Origin: Lumbricus terrestris
Taxonomy: Eukaryota > Annelida > Clitellata > Crassiclitellata > Lumbricidae
Assembly: GCA_949752735.1 (NCBI GenBank)
Contig: OX457043.1
Coordinates: 2,280,367 to 2,344,366 of the forward strand
Reading direction: 5' to 3'
DNA length: 64,000 nt
The position numbers and the translations under genes are program-made. How positions within the stretch are numbered: position 1 is the first letter of the stretch; every line of letters starts with the position of its first letter. The notes beneath the pieces are model-generated. The model saw only the letters and a list, made by a program, of their open reading frames with translations. It had not been told where the DNA came from and made no database searches. Shown here piece by piece: positions 1-10,700 of this stretch.

Positions 1-62
1 CGCACGTAGAGGAGTAGACGTCGCGGACGTAGAGAAAACGTGCGCCGTCACCCCCGTACACT

Positions 63-2645
63 TTACTGGAACCGGACAGGCCGACGAACGGCCCGACGAG
101 GTCTGCTTGAGACCGTCGTTGCTCCGCCCGAATCTGCTTCCGTTGCTTCTGTTGCTTCCGTTACTTCTCCTCGCGATGCAAAGGACCTGGTACTTGGCCG
201 GTCGACGGCAGAAGCCGTCGCGCCATCGCGGACGTCGGTGCGTCGTCGTCCCGAAGAGGCTTCCTTCGTAAGTGTTTCTTTCCAGCGGTGACGCGGCTGA
301 CGGCTGGAAGAAGCTGTAGCGCTGTCCGTTGCTTCGACGTATGATCCTTCGTTCGTCTTTGCAGGCGACTCGTCCCACTGTCCTTTTGTCCGTCCATAAC
401 AATGACGGAGCTTGTCAACATGCGCCACGAAGGGTTTAGCTCTTGGCGATTTCTGGAGAAGGTAGTTGACGGGGCCACACGCCCGCACGATCATCATGGG
501 ACCAGTGAAGTTCCGTTGCAGCTTCGGGCTGCGTCCCACAAACTTCCGTGGACTGAAGTAGTAGACCCAATCTCCTTCCTCGAACTTTGCAGGCCGCACT
601 CGCAAGTCGTAGGCGTGCTTGCGTCTTTCTGCGCCCTTTCTAAGACTCTGGCGCGCAACGGTGTAGGCCTTCTCGAACCTTTCCGATAGCTCGGCCACGT
701 AGATCGAATAAGTAGACTCGTTGGCATCCGATGCTTCTGGCGGTCCGTACGCGAGATCCAGTGGCGTCCTATTTTCTCTTCCAAAGATAAGGTAGTTCGG
801 CGAAAACCCGGTCACATCATGAATCGATGCGCGATACGCTGCCACCACGTTCGGGAGGTGTTCATCCCAATCTCGTTGATTCTCGCTCACCACTTTTCCC
901 AACATGGAATTGAGCGTGCGATGAAAACGCTCGATCATCCCATTGCACTGCGGACGATAGCTGGACTTCCGTACTTTGTCCACCTCTAATAATTTGCACA
1001 TGTCCCGAAATACCCTTCCATCGAAGTTTTTTCCACGGTCCGTTAGAATCTGTAGCGGAGCTCCGTATCGGACGACAATGGTCTCCACCAGTGCCTTCGC
1101 AACTGTGGTTGCCTCCTGATTCGCCATCGGAACAGCTTCGACGAACTTTGAGAAATTGTCCATCATGGTCAGGATGTAAGTGTTGCCCTTCCTACTTCTA
1201 GGATGAGGACCCGTGACGTCCACACTTACTCTCTCCCATGGCTCTCCACACGGCATGACCTGTAAGGGCCCCTGTCTCTGTAGTGCACCCCGCCGGTACT
1301 GGCAACAGGGTCCACAGTGTTGGCAGAACCTTTTTACATCTTTGGACCATCCGACCCAGTAGGCCCGTCTCCGAACCTGCCATCGGGTTCGCCTGACACC
1401 TAGGTGTCCACCAGTTAGACCAGTATGCGCCAGTCTCAAATAATCTTCCTTGAGGTTCCTCGGCACAAGTACCTGTTCCAGTTCATCCGGTGTCCGTCGG
1501 TAGATTACATCTTCTTTCAAGTATAACAGATCCCGCTGATGCCAGTAGATCTTTACAGCCTCTTCTTCCTGTAGGATTTCTTGCAGACTTGGCATTCCCT
1601 CGTCTAGCCAAGTTCTGACCAAACGCAGCACTGGATCCTCCTTCTGTGAGTCCTTGATGTCCGTCGTACTGTCGTTCTCGTCCGAAACCTCAACCACTTC
1701 CCGGACAAAGTTGTCCACGGAGTCGGTTTCCTCCCAGTGGCACTGTCGACAAGGTTTCCGCGATAGAGCGTCCGCATTTCCATGCTTGCGTCCAGGCCGG
1801 TGCAGTATTTCGAAGTCGAATTCTGCCAACTTTTCTAACCATCGGGCCTGTTGACCAATAGGATCCGGAGTACGCTGAAGCCATCTCAGCGCTGCATGAT
1901 CCGTTCGAAGTGTAAAATGTCTACCCAGCAGATACTGTCTATAGACCTGAGTGAAATGCACTATGGCCAACAGTTCCCTCCTTGTCACGCAATAGTTGCG
2001 TTCGGCCGTTGAAAATAAGCGGCTGCCATAGGCAATCACTCGTTCCTCGTCATCAATGGTTTGAGACAGCACTCCACCAACACCTAGATCCGAAGCATCG
2101 CAGTCCAATGTGTAAATAGCGTCATCTACAGGCAAACTGAGTACTGGAGCGATGGTTAAAGCAACCTTCAGACGATCAAAAGCTTCCTGACATTCATTTC
2201 CCCACAAGAACGGTTGATCCTTCCTGGTCAGTGCAAACAATGGTGCTGCAACCGTAGAGAATCCCCGAATAAACTTGCGGTAATAAGAGCAGAGTCCTAG
2301 ACATGCGCGGACCTCCCGCAGATGCCCTGGTGTAGGCCACTCAGCTACAGCCTGTACCTTCGATGGGTCCACTGATATACCCTCAGCTGTGACTATATGT
2401 CCAAGAAAGGATACGGTACGCCTAAGCAAATGACATTTACTAGGCTTCAGCTTCAAATTAGCTTCTCTAAGTCTCTGAAAGACGCTACTTAGACGAACCA
2501 AATGCTGATCTGCAGTAGTGCTGAAGATTATCACATCGTCTAGGTACACCAAGCATAATTCGAAATTCAGTCCAATAGCACAATGTCCATAAGTCGCTGA
2601 AAAGTGGCGGGCGCATTGCACAACCCAAAAGGCATAACTTTCCAA
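63..2645 (-). pseudogene. Pol C-terminal part: RT active site, RNase H, integrase
   Basis: About 830 codons of real pol after the frameshift. In order: YLDDVIIFS (RT catalytic YxDD), the thumb and connection, and RNase H beginning around TLDCDASDLGVGGVLS with the acidic residues present. An integrase follows, with an HHCC zinc module (H-x-H then CxxC in the HTGLTGGHLG region) and a D,D,E core (SVDVTGP, LTDRGKNF, MIERFHRT), then a GPY/F-like module and a charged Ser/Thr-rich tail. There is no obvious chromodomain. The first ~25 residues are the out-of-frame overlap with the upstream RT segment. Domain order RT-RH-IN is standard gypsy and contrasts with element 2 next door. Confidence 0.85.
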
Positions 2646-3340
2646 CGAAAAGTTCCTCGTCTGGTGATAAAAGCAGTCTTGTCCGCATCACCCGGGTCCA
2701 TCGCGACCTGATGATACCCGCTTCGCAAATCCAAGGTGCTAAACCATCCAGCTCCCGACAAAGCATCCAAACAGGTGTCTATCCTAGGAAGAGGATAAGA
2801 ATCCTTCCGGGTCTGGTTATTCAGTTTCCGATAATCAATACAAAACCTCAAGGACCCGTCTTTCTTCTTAGCAAGAACAACATTCGCAGCCCATTCACTC
2901 ACAGCAGGTTCAACCACTCCAGTCAACAACATCTGACCCAATTGCTCGTCGATAGCACTCTGATACGGGAGCGGCTGTCTCCGTAATGGTTGTCTCACGG
3001 GACGCGAGTCTCCAGTGTCGATTCGATGCTGGGAAATCATGGTCCGTCCCAAATCCTGGTCGGTTGTCGAAAAAATATCTTCATACTTCAACAATAGACC
3101 TTTCAGCCCCTCTTTCACGTCCATCGGAACATCCTCCGGGATATCCTTCATCAATTTCTCAACCAAGTGGTCTTCGGAACCTATGTGTCCTTCATTTTCC
3201 TCCCTTCTCTCGACCTCTACTGGGTGCAAGTCACTCAACATCCGGTTAACCGTCAACAGGGCGGACTGCTCATTTAGGTTTACTACGCGAATACAAGCCC
3301 TATCAGCCACATCATCCAATACCACCCTAGCCACATGCAA
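2567..3340 (-). pseudogene. Pol N-terminal part (reverse transcriptase fingers/palm), frameshifted
   Basis: This frame carries the linker after protease and the first reverse transcriptase blocks: a KKKDGSLRFCIDYRKLN motif, then PLPRIDTCLDAL, then LDLRSGYHQVA with the first catalytic Asp, and the MPFGLCNAPATFQRLMD block. It stops just before the YxDD active site, and the remainder is in another frame (below). The shift lies at about 2565-2580. The upstream joint with the protease frame is also shifted. Neither joint shows an obvious programmed slippery site, so I read both as mutations in a decayed copy. Programmed frameshifting is less likely but not excluded. Confidence 0.8.
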
Positions 3341-5010
3341 ACCCGGCTGGATCTCCTGGACTCAGTCATCCACGCCTGTGCAGCGGTCGACAAATTTCTA
3401 TATTGCGTCTTGCATGGTATATCACACTGAGATCGAGGAAGTACAGTGGTATCTTCCGCAACCATTACTCTGCGGCACCAGAAAGAACCATTCCCTCGGA
3501 CTAGTGGAATACGGCGACGACCAACGAATAGTGCTCCTTGCCCAAAACCAAGCCTACATCGATGCTTCCTTAGCCAGTCCATCCCAAGCATAGGTTCGCC
3601 TATCTGATCGGAAACGAGAAAGCAAGTATCGATGGAAAACCCTCTGGAGATTTTAATCTGCACATCCAGCTGTCCCAGAACTCTAATTGGAGAACCATTC
3701 GCAGCCAAAAGAACTCGGTTACAAGGTTGGAGCATCAAACCATCAACATCAGAGGAGGGAACCAAGCTTACCTCCGACCCAGTGTCCACTAGGCAAGTTC
3801 TTTGCTGTCCGTTGATTTCTCCACGGATGTAGATCGCGTTACTCGTTGTACCGGTCGTTCGCTCCCTCGTGGTGTGGTTCGTGACGATCGGTCCATCGTT
3901 CTCGTACGTCGTTGGACCCGAATCGCGTGCGTCTTCTTGACGGTTAGGATTCCGTCTGCGTTGGCGGCACTGACGAGCCACGTGACCCACGCGTCCGCAG
4001 TTGAAGCAGGTCACGGGTCGACCAAAATTCCCGGGAGACCTTCCCGGAGACGGAACCGGCGGAGAAACTGTCGGCTCGGCGTCAAGACCCGTCCGATGCG
4101 AGCCTCGGAGTTCCTCCATCTGACGGCAGATCTTCCCTTCTAGATCCTGTTGCCACTTGCGTTGCGCTGCGAAGAAATGATCCAGTTGGGACTGAAGTTG
4201 TCCCCCGGCATCACCTTCCTGTGTCGCTCTCACCCGATTGGCTGGTTTCCGTCGGTCTTCCAATTCCGACGTCTGCTGATAGGCGGCGAGACGTAACGCG
4301 GTTCTGTAGGCTTCGTCAATCGTTTTTGGCTCACGTTCCCTCACCTTGAGAGACAATTCCCGGTCTCGGATCGCTTCGAGGAAAGCGTCCTTCGCGACGA
4401 TCTCTGTTGTCTCGTTGGACGGCACCGGATAAGCGAAGACGACAAGTCTTCTAATGTCGTGCAGCAGGTCCCCAAGCGTCTCGTCTGCTCTCTGTCGGCG
4501 ATAATACAATTGGGCCCGGAAGGTTTCAGCTTGACCCTCTGCGCCATAACGTTGCCGTAATCTTTCGACGAGCTGTTCGTATGTGATTTCTGTCCTAGCT
4601 CCGAAATCCCAGAGCAACTGTGTTGCCGCCTTCTCTAACGAGCAGCGGAGGAAATCGACCTTATCATCTGTAGTCCATCGGTTGTGTCTCGCACACACAT
4701 CGAATTGCGCCAGGAATGATTCGAGAGATCCGGTTCCATCGAACTTTCCTGGTTTCATCGGACTCTTTCGGTCTCCGATCATGTGACTGACTTTCTCCAT
4801 GACCCTTGTCTCCAGGACGCTGACGTCTTTCTCCGGGATCAGTATACTCTTGCGGTCCTTATTCGGCGAATCGGCGAAATCAATCTTCGTCAGGAAACGG
4901 CTGGATTCGACCTCGTAGTCCACCAGGAGGTCCTTTCGTCGTCCGGCGTCTGGCGACGAAGTAACCGGGTAACCAGGAACAGTTTCTTCCGTCTGACCGT
5001 TCCACATCAT
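3283..5010 (-). CDS. Gag-protease polyprotein of LTR element 1
   Basis: The open frame extends upstream to 5154, but those codons lie in the LTR and primer site, so the likely start is one of the two Met codons near 5010-5007. The protein has a capsid-like helical region (about residues 85-235 from the likely start), a glutamine/arginine-rich stretch, and a CCHC zinc knuckle (CFNCGRVGHVARQC). It ends with an aspartic protease carrying VDTGSEVSLV, the DTG catalytic triad. Gag packages the element RNA into cytoplasmic particles and the protease processes the polyprotein. The last ~18 codons (about 3283-3340) are out-of-frame translation of the region that begins the next pol segment, so the junction near 3340-3370 is a frameshift. 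The related gag at 49.4-50.9 kb is the same family. Confidence 0.85.
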   Translation of the reverse strand: MMWNGQTEETVPGYPVTSSPDAGRRKDLLVDYEVESSRFLTKIDFADSPNKDRKSILIPEKDVSVLETRVMEKVSHMIGDRKSPMKPGKFDGTGSLESFLAQFDVCARHNRWTTDDKVDFLRCSLEKAATQLLWDFGARTEITYEQLVERLRQRYGAEGQAETFRAQLYYRRQRADETLGDLLHDIRRLVVFAYPVPSNETTEIVAKDAFLEAIRDRELSLKVREREPKTIDEAYRTALRLAAYQQTSELEDRRKPANRVRATQEGDAGGQLQSQLDHFFAAQRKWQQDLEGKICRQMEELRGSHRTGLDAEPTVSPPVPSPGRSPGNFGRPVTCFNCGRVGHVARQCRQRRRNPNRQEDARDSGPTTYENDGPIVTNHTTRERTTGTTSNAIYIRGEINGQQRTCLVDTGSEVSLVPSSDVDGLMLQPCNRVLLAANGSPIRVLGQLDVQIKISRGFSIDTCFLVSDQIGEPMLGMDWLRKHRCRLGFGQGALFVGRRRIPLVRGNGSFWCRRVMVAEDTTVLPRSQCDIPCKTQYRNLSTAAQAWMTESRRSSRVCMWLGWYWMMWLIGLVFA

Positions 5011-5113
5011 TGTCAGTCTGTCAGAGTCAAAGTCTACCACCCCAAGTTCCAGTTTTGTCGAAGGCCAAAACCACCAAAGGAAACCAAGAATCACCTCACT
5101 TCTGGTACCAATA

Positions 5114-6281
5114 TGTAGCGGAACTAGGTTGGGCAAATTACACCAGGAGACCAAAACACCACCCCTAGCCCGTTTAAATATATCCGGGTCCGGCTTTAGC
5201 GGTTGACTAAAGACTAACCAGGTTAAGGTTTAATACACGTTTATTGGTTTCCAAACACAAGGCGATTAAGGTACAAGCGAAACAGAACAGAACAGAACGA
5301 TACTAGAAATGGAGCCAAATGTGGACCGCAGCAACCCCTATAGTTCTCAGGGATCCCTCCCACGGTCGGAGTCAACTGTCCTACCCGTCAACAGTAGTCG
5401 AATATCGTCAGTTACTCGTCTGTCAGTCACCGTAGCAATAGTCTTCAGCCGGAGGCTGAGAAGGTAACCGTAGCAATAGTCTTCAGCCGGAGGCTGAGAA
5501 GGTAACCGTAGCAATAGTCTTCAGCCGGAGGCTGAGAAGGTAACCATCACAGTCAATTGTCAGCCGTCGGAGGGTTCGAACCCCTCTAATGAGAGTAGGG
5601 AACCCCTAGACCGAGCTTAAGTGCCCAGGGTCAATAGGAGCCGCGACACCCACTCTCACAATCAGTCACCACTCAACCCACGTTTTACCGTGCATCAAGT
5701 GCCAGCCTCTCTGGTTAGCTTCGTTGGCCTTACCAGGAGTTGGTAGTCAGTCCCCTCTCGGACTCACGTTTTACCGTGTGTCGAGAGTCGATCGATCAGT
5801 CAGCTCTTGCGGCTTCCCGAACGTCGTGTCGTCAGGCACCACTCGGACTCACGTTTTACCGTGTGTCGAGAGGCGGACAATCAGTCAGCTTCTAGGCCGT
5901 CCGAAAGTCTGTAGTCATTCACCACCTGAACTCACGTTTTACCGTGTGTCAAGTGCCAGGCTCTCTAGTCAGCTTCGTGGCCAACAGGAGAGTCGGTGGC
6001 GAACAGCGGAATCCTGCCTTTTTATAGCAGACAGAGCGCGGTGCGTGCCAGCCAGACCGGTCGGCTGCAGTCGCAAGCGGCGAGTCAGTGCATGCAGCGC
6101 ACAGGCGGACGGAGGCAGACAAGCAGGCGGACAAAATAAGCGGCGAGTCAGTGCATGCAGCAGATAGGCGGATGCAGCGCACAGGCGGACGGAGGCAGAC
6201 AAGCAGGCGGACAAAAATAAAGCGGCCTAAGGCTGTCAGCACACAGTGCGTCCACGCAATGCATTAGTCCAAGTCTCTACA
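5114..6281 (-). repeat. 5' LTR of element 1 with internal tandem repeats
   Basis: The 1168-bp LTR is bounded by TGTAG...CTACA, and the right end abuts LINE coding sequence. It contains three perfect or near-perfect copies of a 38-bp unit (about 5427-5546; key part GCAATAGTCTTCAGCCGG). Four diverged ~85-bp units follow, each holding ACTCACGTTTTACCGTG (about 5675-5960), then two copies of a GC-rich unit with AGGCGGACGGAGGCAGACAA (about 6070-6215). As a 5' LTR it should carry the promoter for minus-strand transcription. No TATA box was assigned. Confidence 0.85.
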
Positions 6282-6529
6282 GTAATTCCAGTCTTTAAGT
6301 CTGGAGATAAACTTATGGTATCCAACTACAGACCAATTTCCATATTATCTCCTTTTGCCAAGATATTGGAAAAAATTGTTTTTAATAGGCTTCTTGGTTT
6401 TGTAACTCAAAATGATTTGCTTGTGGATAGCCAATTTGGTTTTAGAAAAAACTTGTCTACTTATATGGCGCTGCTTCAGCTCACAGACAATATTAGCAAA
6501 TCTATTGACGAGCATCAAGTCACCATAGG
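6282..6529 (+). pseudogene. LINE reverse transcriptase fragment, first part (split by LTR element 2)
   Basis: The frame reads VIPVFKSGDKLMVSNYRPIS, then LSPFAKILEK and QFGFRKNLST: the opening RT blocks of a CR1/L2/jockey-type non-LTR retrotransposon. It ends at 6529 in the target duplication ATAGG, where LTR element 2 is inserted, and resumes in frame at 14054. It starts abruptly at the end of LTR 1, so the endonuclease half of this LINE is either beyond the left edge or was never inserted (5' truncation). Confidence 0.85.
6525..6529. repeat. Target-site duplication ATAGG (left) of LTR element 2
   Basis: ATAGG occurs directly before the LTR start TGTAGCC (6530) and again directly after the other LTR end GCTACA (14054-14058). 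Removing the element and one copy restores an open LINE reading frame, which confirms the boundaries. Confidence 0.95.
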
Positions 6530-7591
6530 TGTAGCCTCCAATTATTAGCATATGCTCATTTTAGCAGGTATCAAACATGTACTGCATTTAAATAGCCAGT
6601 TCAAAGAGAAACCAATTCTTTTAAATGTAAAATATATTGATTATTATTAAAGAAACAATACAATTATGCAGTGTCCCTATTTACTTATTGGCGTTGATTG
6701 ATTACTAGATTTATTATGTTTCTTAGCTTCACTTGAGTGTAGAATTCTTTCTAGTTCATCGTCCGCCAATTCTGTAAATCGTCGTAGTTCCGATCCTTGT
6801 ATTTCGACAACCAAGTGTCTTCGAATATGCAGTGGAATAATATATACCGAAGATATTTCGTAGTCCAGGCCGAATCACGAAATTCCAAGGAGTATATTTA
6901 GTATTCACAAATGCCAGTATTCTTACTCGAATGGATGAAATGTGTCACAATTCCAGCGTGCACATCAACGTCCAGATCAACCTTGTGATCATAAATGTTT
7001 GAATCAACCGTGTGATTATCTCCAGCGACTCTCTCCAATGTTCGTAGAATTCAAAATCCTCGAGCAAACTCTTCACCCACGAATGACGATAGTTCTCCAA
7101 GCTCCAGAATTTACCTCGATCGCAAAAACTGTCTCGAAAACTTAACGTCCGTTGGCCACCCTTCTTCTCAACGTCGAAGGTGCCACATACCAATCATTCT
7201 GCCGCTAATTTCACTTAAGAGTTCATTTGCCGCAACAAAATGACCCTTCGCCATTAGCTCCAACTACAGAAATCGATCTTTCAACCGTTTCTGTCGATGA
7301 CGTGTGTTTAATCAGTTAGACTGCGTTTTAATTGGCTTACGCGTCGTTACGTTGTTTTTGTTGCTATAGTCTCCAATAGCGACCAACGCCTATCAGTCTC
7401 GCTGCACTTCTGTAGCGCTTCTGTGTTTTCGTTTGCTGATCATATTACTAAATATTAATTCTTCTAACAACGCCAATTAATTAACTAATTAAATCAACGC
7501 CACTACATTGTCTGACTTAACTTCTACCTACAATTAACACTTAATACTAGACAAGTTAGATTGATAGATAATAGCGATTTAATACGCTACA
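6530..7591 (-). repeat. 3' LTR of element 2 (1062 bp)
   Basis: It runs TGTAGCC...GCTACA. It was compared by eye with 12992-14053 and has the same length. Four substitutions were seen: near the start (A/T at position 11), at about 6965 (C/A), about 7265 (A/G) and about 7548 (C/A). Short open frames inside it appear in both LTRs only because the LTRs are copies. Confidence 0.95.
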
Positions 7592-7612
7592 AATACCCCT
7601 CCTTCAAAAGTC
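7592..7612 (-). other. Polypurine tract of element 2
   Basis: Read on the minus strand, the bases just before the 3' LTR are GAAGGAGGGG followed by TATT. This is a purine-rich run in the expected place for plus-strand priming in reverse transcription. Confidence 0.7.
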
Positions 7613-7754
7613 TGTAATCAGGCTTTACAATCTCACCTAATTATCTATCAACTAAATTTCTATCAACTTCTTATTCTATCTTACATAACAATACAACATT
7701 ACTGAACTATTTCTTACCTACATTATTATAATACATTACTGATATATTTAAGTA

Positions 7755-10700
7755 CTATGTAATTCCTCTACTCAAATAATCAGACATAACATTATTGCTC
7801 CCCTTGATATAGCGTATCGTAAAGCAATAATTTTGAAGTGCTAGACTCCACCTCATGACTCTCGCATTCTTCATTCTTCCTTCCTTCATGTACTGTAGTC
7901 CGCAGTGGTCTGTCTCAATCACAAACTGCTTTCCACACAAGTACCTGTCAAACCGACTAATCCCCCACATTATCGCTAGACATTCTCTCTCCTCAACAGA
8001 ATATCTCGTCTCTCTTTCCAATAATTTCCTACTCGCAAATGCAATCGGGTGGTTTATCCCTTCATACTGCTGTATCAGGACACAACCTATTCCTCTTCCT
8101 GATGCATCCGTTTGAATCACGAATTCCTTCTCCAAGTTTGGTAACTTTAGTATTGGTGTCTTAGCAAGTGCTGCTTTCAGCTTACTGAAACTCTCATCTA
8201 ATTCCTCGTTCCAATCAACATTATTAGCTGCTGACTTCTTTGTCAAGTCACTTAATGGTGCCATCAGTTCAGCACAATGCGGAATAAACTTTCTGTAATA
8301 GTTTATTGCTCCCAAAAAGCTTCTTATTTGTTTCTTCGTTTTCGGTTGTGGCATCTCCACAATCTTATCTATCGATTCTCCTTTAGGACTAATGTCGTCG
8401 TTGTTTAACGTATGACCCAAGAAATCTATGCGACCATAGCCTAATGAACATTTCTTTGGTTTCAAAGTCAGGTTAGCATCTCTCACTCTTTGAAAAAATT
8501 CTCGTAAAATCTTCATATGTTTAGTCCATCCTTCTGTATGAGCTAGTATGTCGTCAACATAACTCTCCAGATTCTCGGTTCCATGTAAAATCTTCCTTAT
8601 CAGTCTATTATAGCTTGAAGCACTATTTACCAATCCAAATGGTAATACATTAAACTTATACAACCCACTTGCACAAATGAAAGTTGTATAGTCTTTTGAT
8701 TCTTCGCTCATTGGAATTTGCCAATATCCTTTGCAAAAATCAAACTTGCTATATATTTTGCTGCCACTCAGTTTATTGAAGATATCCTCGTTTGACATCA
8801 TCGGTTCTGGATCAAAAACTGTCACTTTGTTCAATTGTTTATAGTTGCAGCAAAGTCTATTGCTTCCATCAGCCTTCTTGACAACAACAAGCGGTGCTGC
8901 GTATGCTGCTTCTGATCTTTCTATTATCCCATTCTCTAACATTATCTCAATTTCCTTATCAATTTCAGATTGTAGATGATACGGTGTTGGATATGCTTTC
9001 ATCCTAACAGGTTCATCACTTGTAAGATGAATCTCGTGTTTCACCATGTCCGTTCTTCCTGGTTTATCTGTGAATATGTCTTGATATTCTCTCAGTAATT
9101 TCTCTAATTCACCTCTCTGTTCATCTTCTAATTGTGGATTAATATCAACATCCTTGTACGTCTCAGTCTGCTTACTAACATACAAGTTCAATATCTCCTC
9201 CTCTTCATCTTCACCTTCTCTACCATCATGTACAATAGCCGACACATATGCTATTGTCTCAGAACCTGACAATTCTTCTTCACTCCTCTCGTAATATTTC
9301 TTTAGTATGTTGATGTGGTATGTTTTCAGTTTTCCACCATCAACCTCGACTTTATAATCGTAATCTCCGATTTTTCCTCTGACAACAAATGGTCCTTGCC
9401 ATTTCACAAGCATCTTATTATTACAACTCGGCAGTAACAATAGGACTTTATCACCTATCTCCAGTTTTCTATATCGTGCCTTTTTATCGTAATACTTCTT
9501 GTTCTTCGCATTAGCTTTGTGGATTGCTTTCTGCGCCATGTTACATGTTTCCTCTATACGTTCTCGTAGATCTGTCATATATGTGTACACATCCTTCACC
9601 TCGTCTTCCACTTTTTCGTTTGTCCACAGTTCCTTCAATATCTGTACCGGACCTCTACAAGATCTTCCGAAGATTAATTCGAAAGGCGTGTATCCGTGGC
9701 TCTCGTGTACAGTATCTCGTAATGCAAAAAGTAGTGGTGCCAAGTACCTGTCCCACTCTTTAACTTGTTCTCCTATCAATTTTCTCAGTGTTGTCTTAAT
9801 CGTTCCATTAAGACGTTCTACACAACCATTTCCCATCGCGTGGTATGGACTCGTCATCGTGTGCTTGATTAGCAACATTTTGTTTACTTCGGCCATTAGT
9901 TCTGACGTAAACTGGCTTCCTCTATCTGTATGAATCCTCTGTGGTACGCCCATCCGACAATAAAAGTTAAACAAGGCTTCCGCCACTTCCTCGGTACTAA
10001 TACCTTTCAATGGTATCGCTTCAGGATATCTGGTGCTTAAGTCGATAATCGTTAGTACATAACGATATCCTCTCATAGACATTGGCTCTATGGCTCCTAT
10101 GATGTCTACACAGACATGCTTAAACGGTACATCCAGCACTGGAAGATGTCCCATCGGTGCCTTGTAGTTCACTTTCTTGTCTACTGCTTTCTGGCATACA
10201 TCGCAACTTAATATGTATCGCCGAACTTCTTGGTTTATTCCTGGCCAATAAAATTCATTCACAATTTTATCGTGAGTCTTCTTCATGCCTAGATGAGCTG
10301 ACAGTAGCGAGTTGTGTGCTACAGCTAGAACTTTGTTTCTCAACTGTTTCGGAACCATCAACTGCCACTTTGCTTCATCTTTCAGTACTTCTTTCCATCT
10401 CCGGTACAACAATCCATCTTTCTTTACGTATAGCACTTTTTCTGTACTCTTCTCATCGCCATTCCATTCAGATGCTTTATCCCAGCAACTCTTCAATGTC
10501 TCATCTGTCTTCTGTAATTCCTTTATTTCTTTTGTGGTTATATTTAGGTCGGGCATTTCGGTGACCTTGAGTGGTTTATATTTCACCACTTTCTTCGACT
10601 CAGCTCTCGTTTCTATCGCTGCTGTCGTTTGATGTGCGTCACTGTTCATGACGTCATCACCTACAACTTTCTCTATTACATCATCATACTCCGTGCTCAT

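Larger units (their letters stand above)
1..6281 (-). mobile_element. Ty3/gypsy LTR retrotransposon 1 (left end outside window)
   Basis: Read on the minus strand this is 5' LTR (6281-5114), primer binding site, gag-protease, then pol with reverse transcriptase, RNase H and integrase in the usual gypsy order. Pol ends at 63 and the 3' LTR must lie beyond the left edge. A candidate primer binding site, TGGTACCAGAAGTG, follows the LTR at about 5110-5095. It recurs in the same place in the related element near 50.98 kb, which supports it; its tRNA match, possibly Leu, is inferred. Two frame breaks in pol make this copy non-autonomous. The LTR ends exactly where LINE sequence resumes (6282), so the element probably inserted into that LINE. 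Confidence 0.9.

Noticed and set aside
2565..2645. Programmed frameshift between RT segments of element 1
   Set aside because: It falls in the middle of the RT domain just before YxDD and has no slippery heptamer; a mutation is the simpler reading.
6942..7193. Small open frames on both strands repeated at 13404-13655
   Set aside because: They are inside the two LTRs of element 2; the duplication reflects the LTRs, not a conserved gene.
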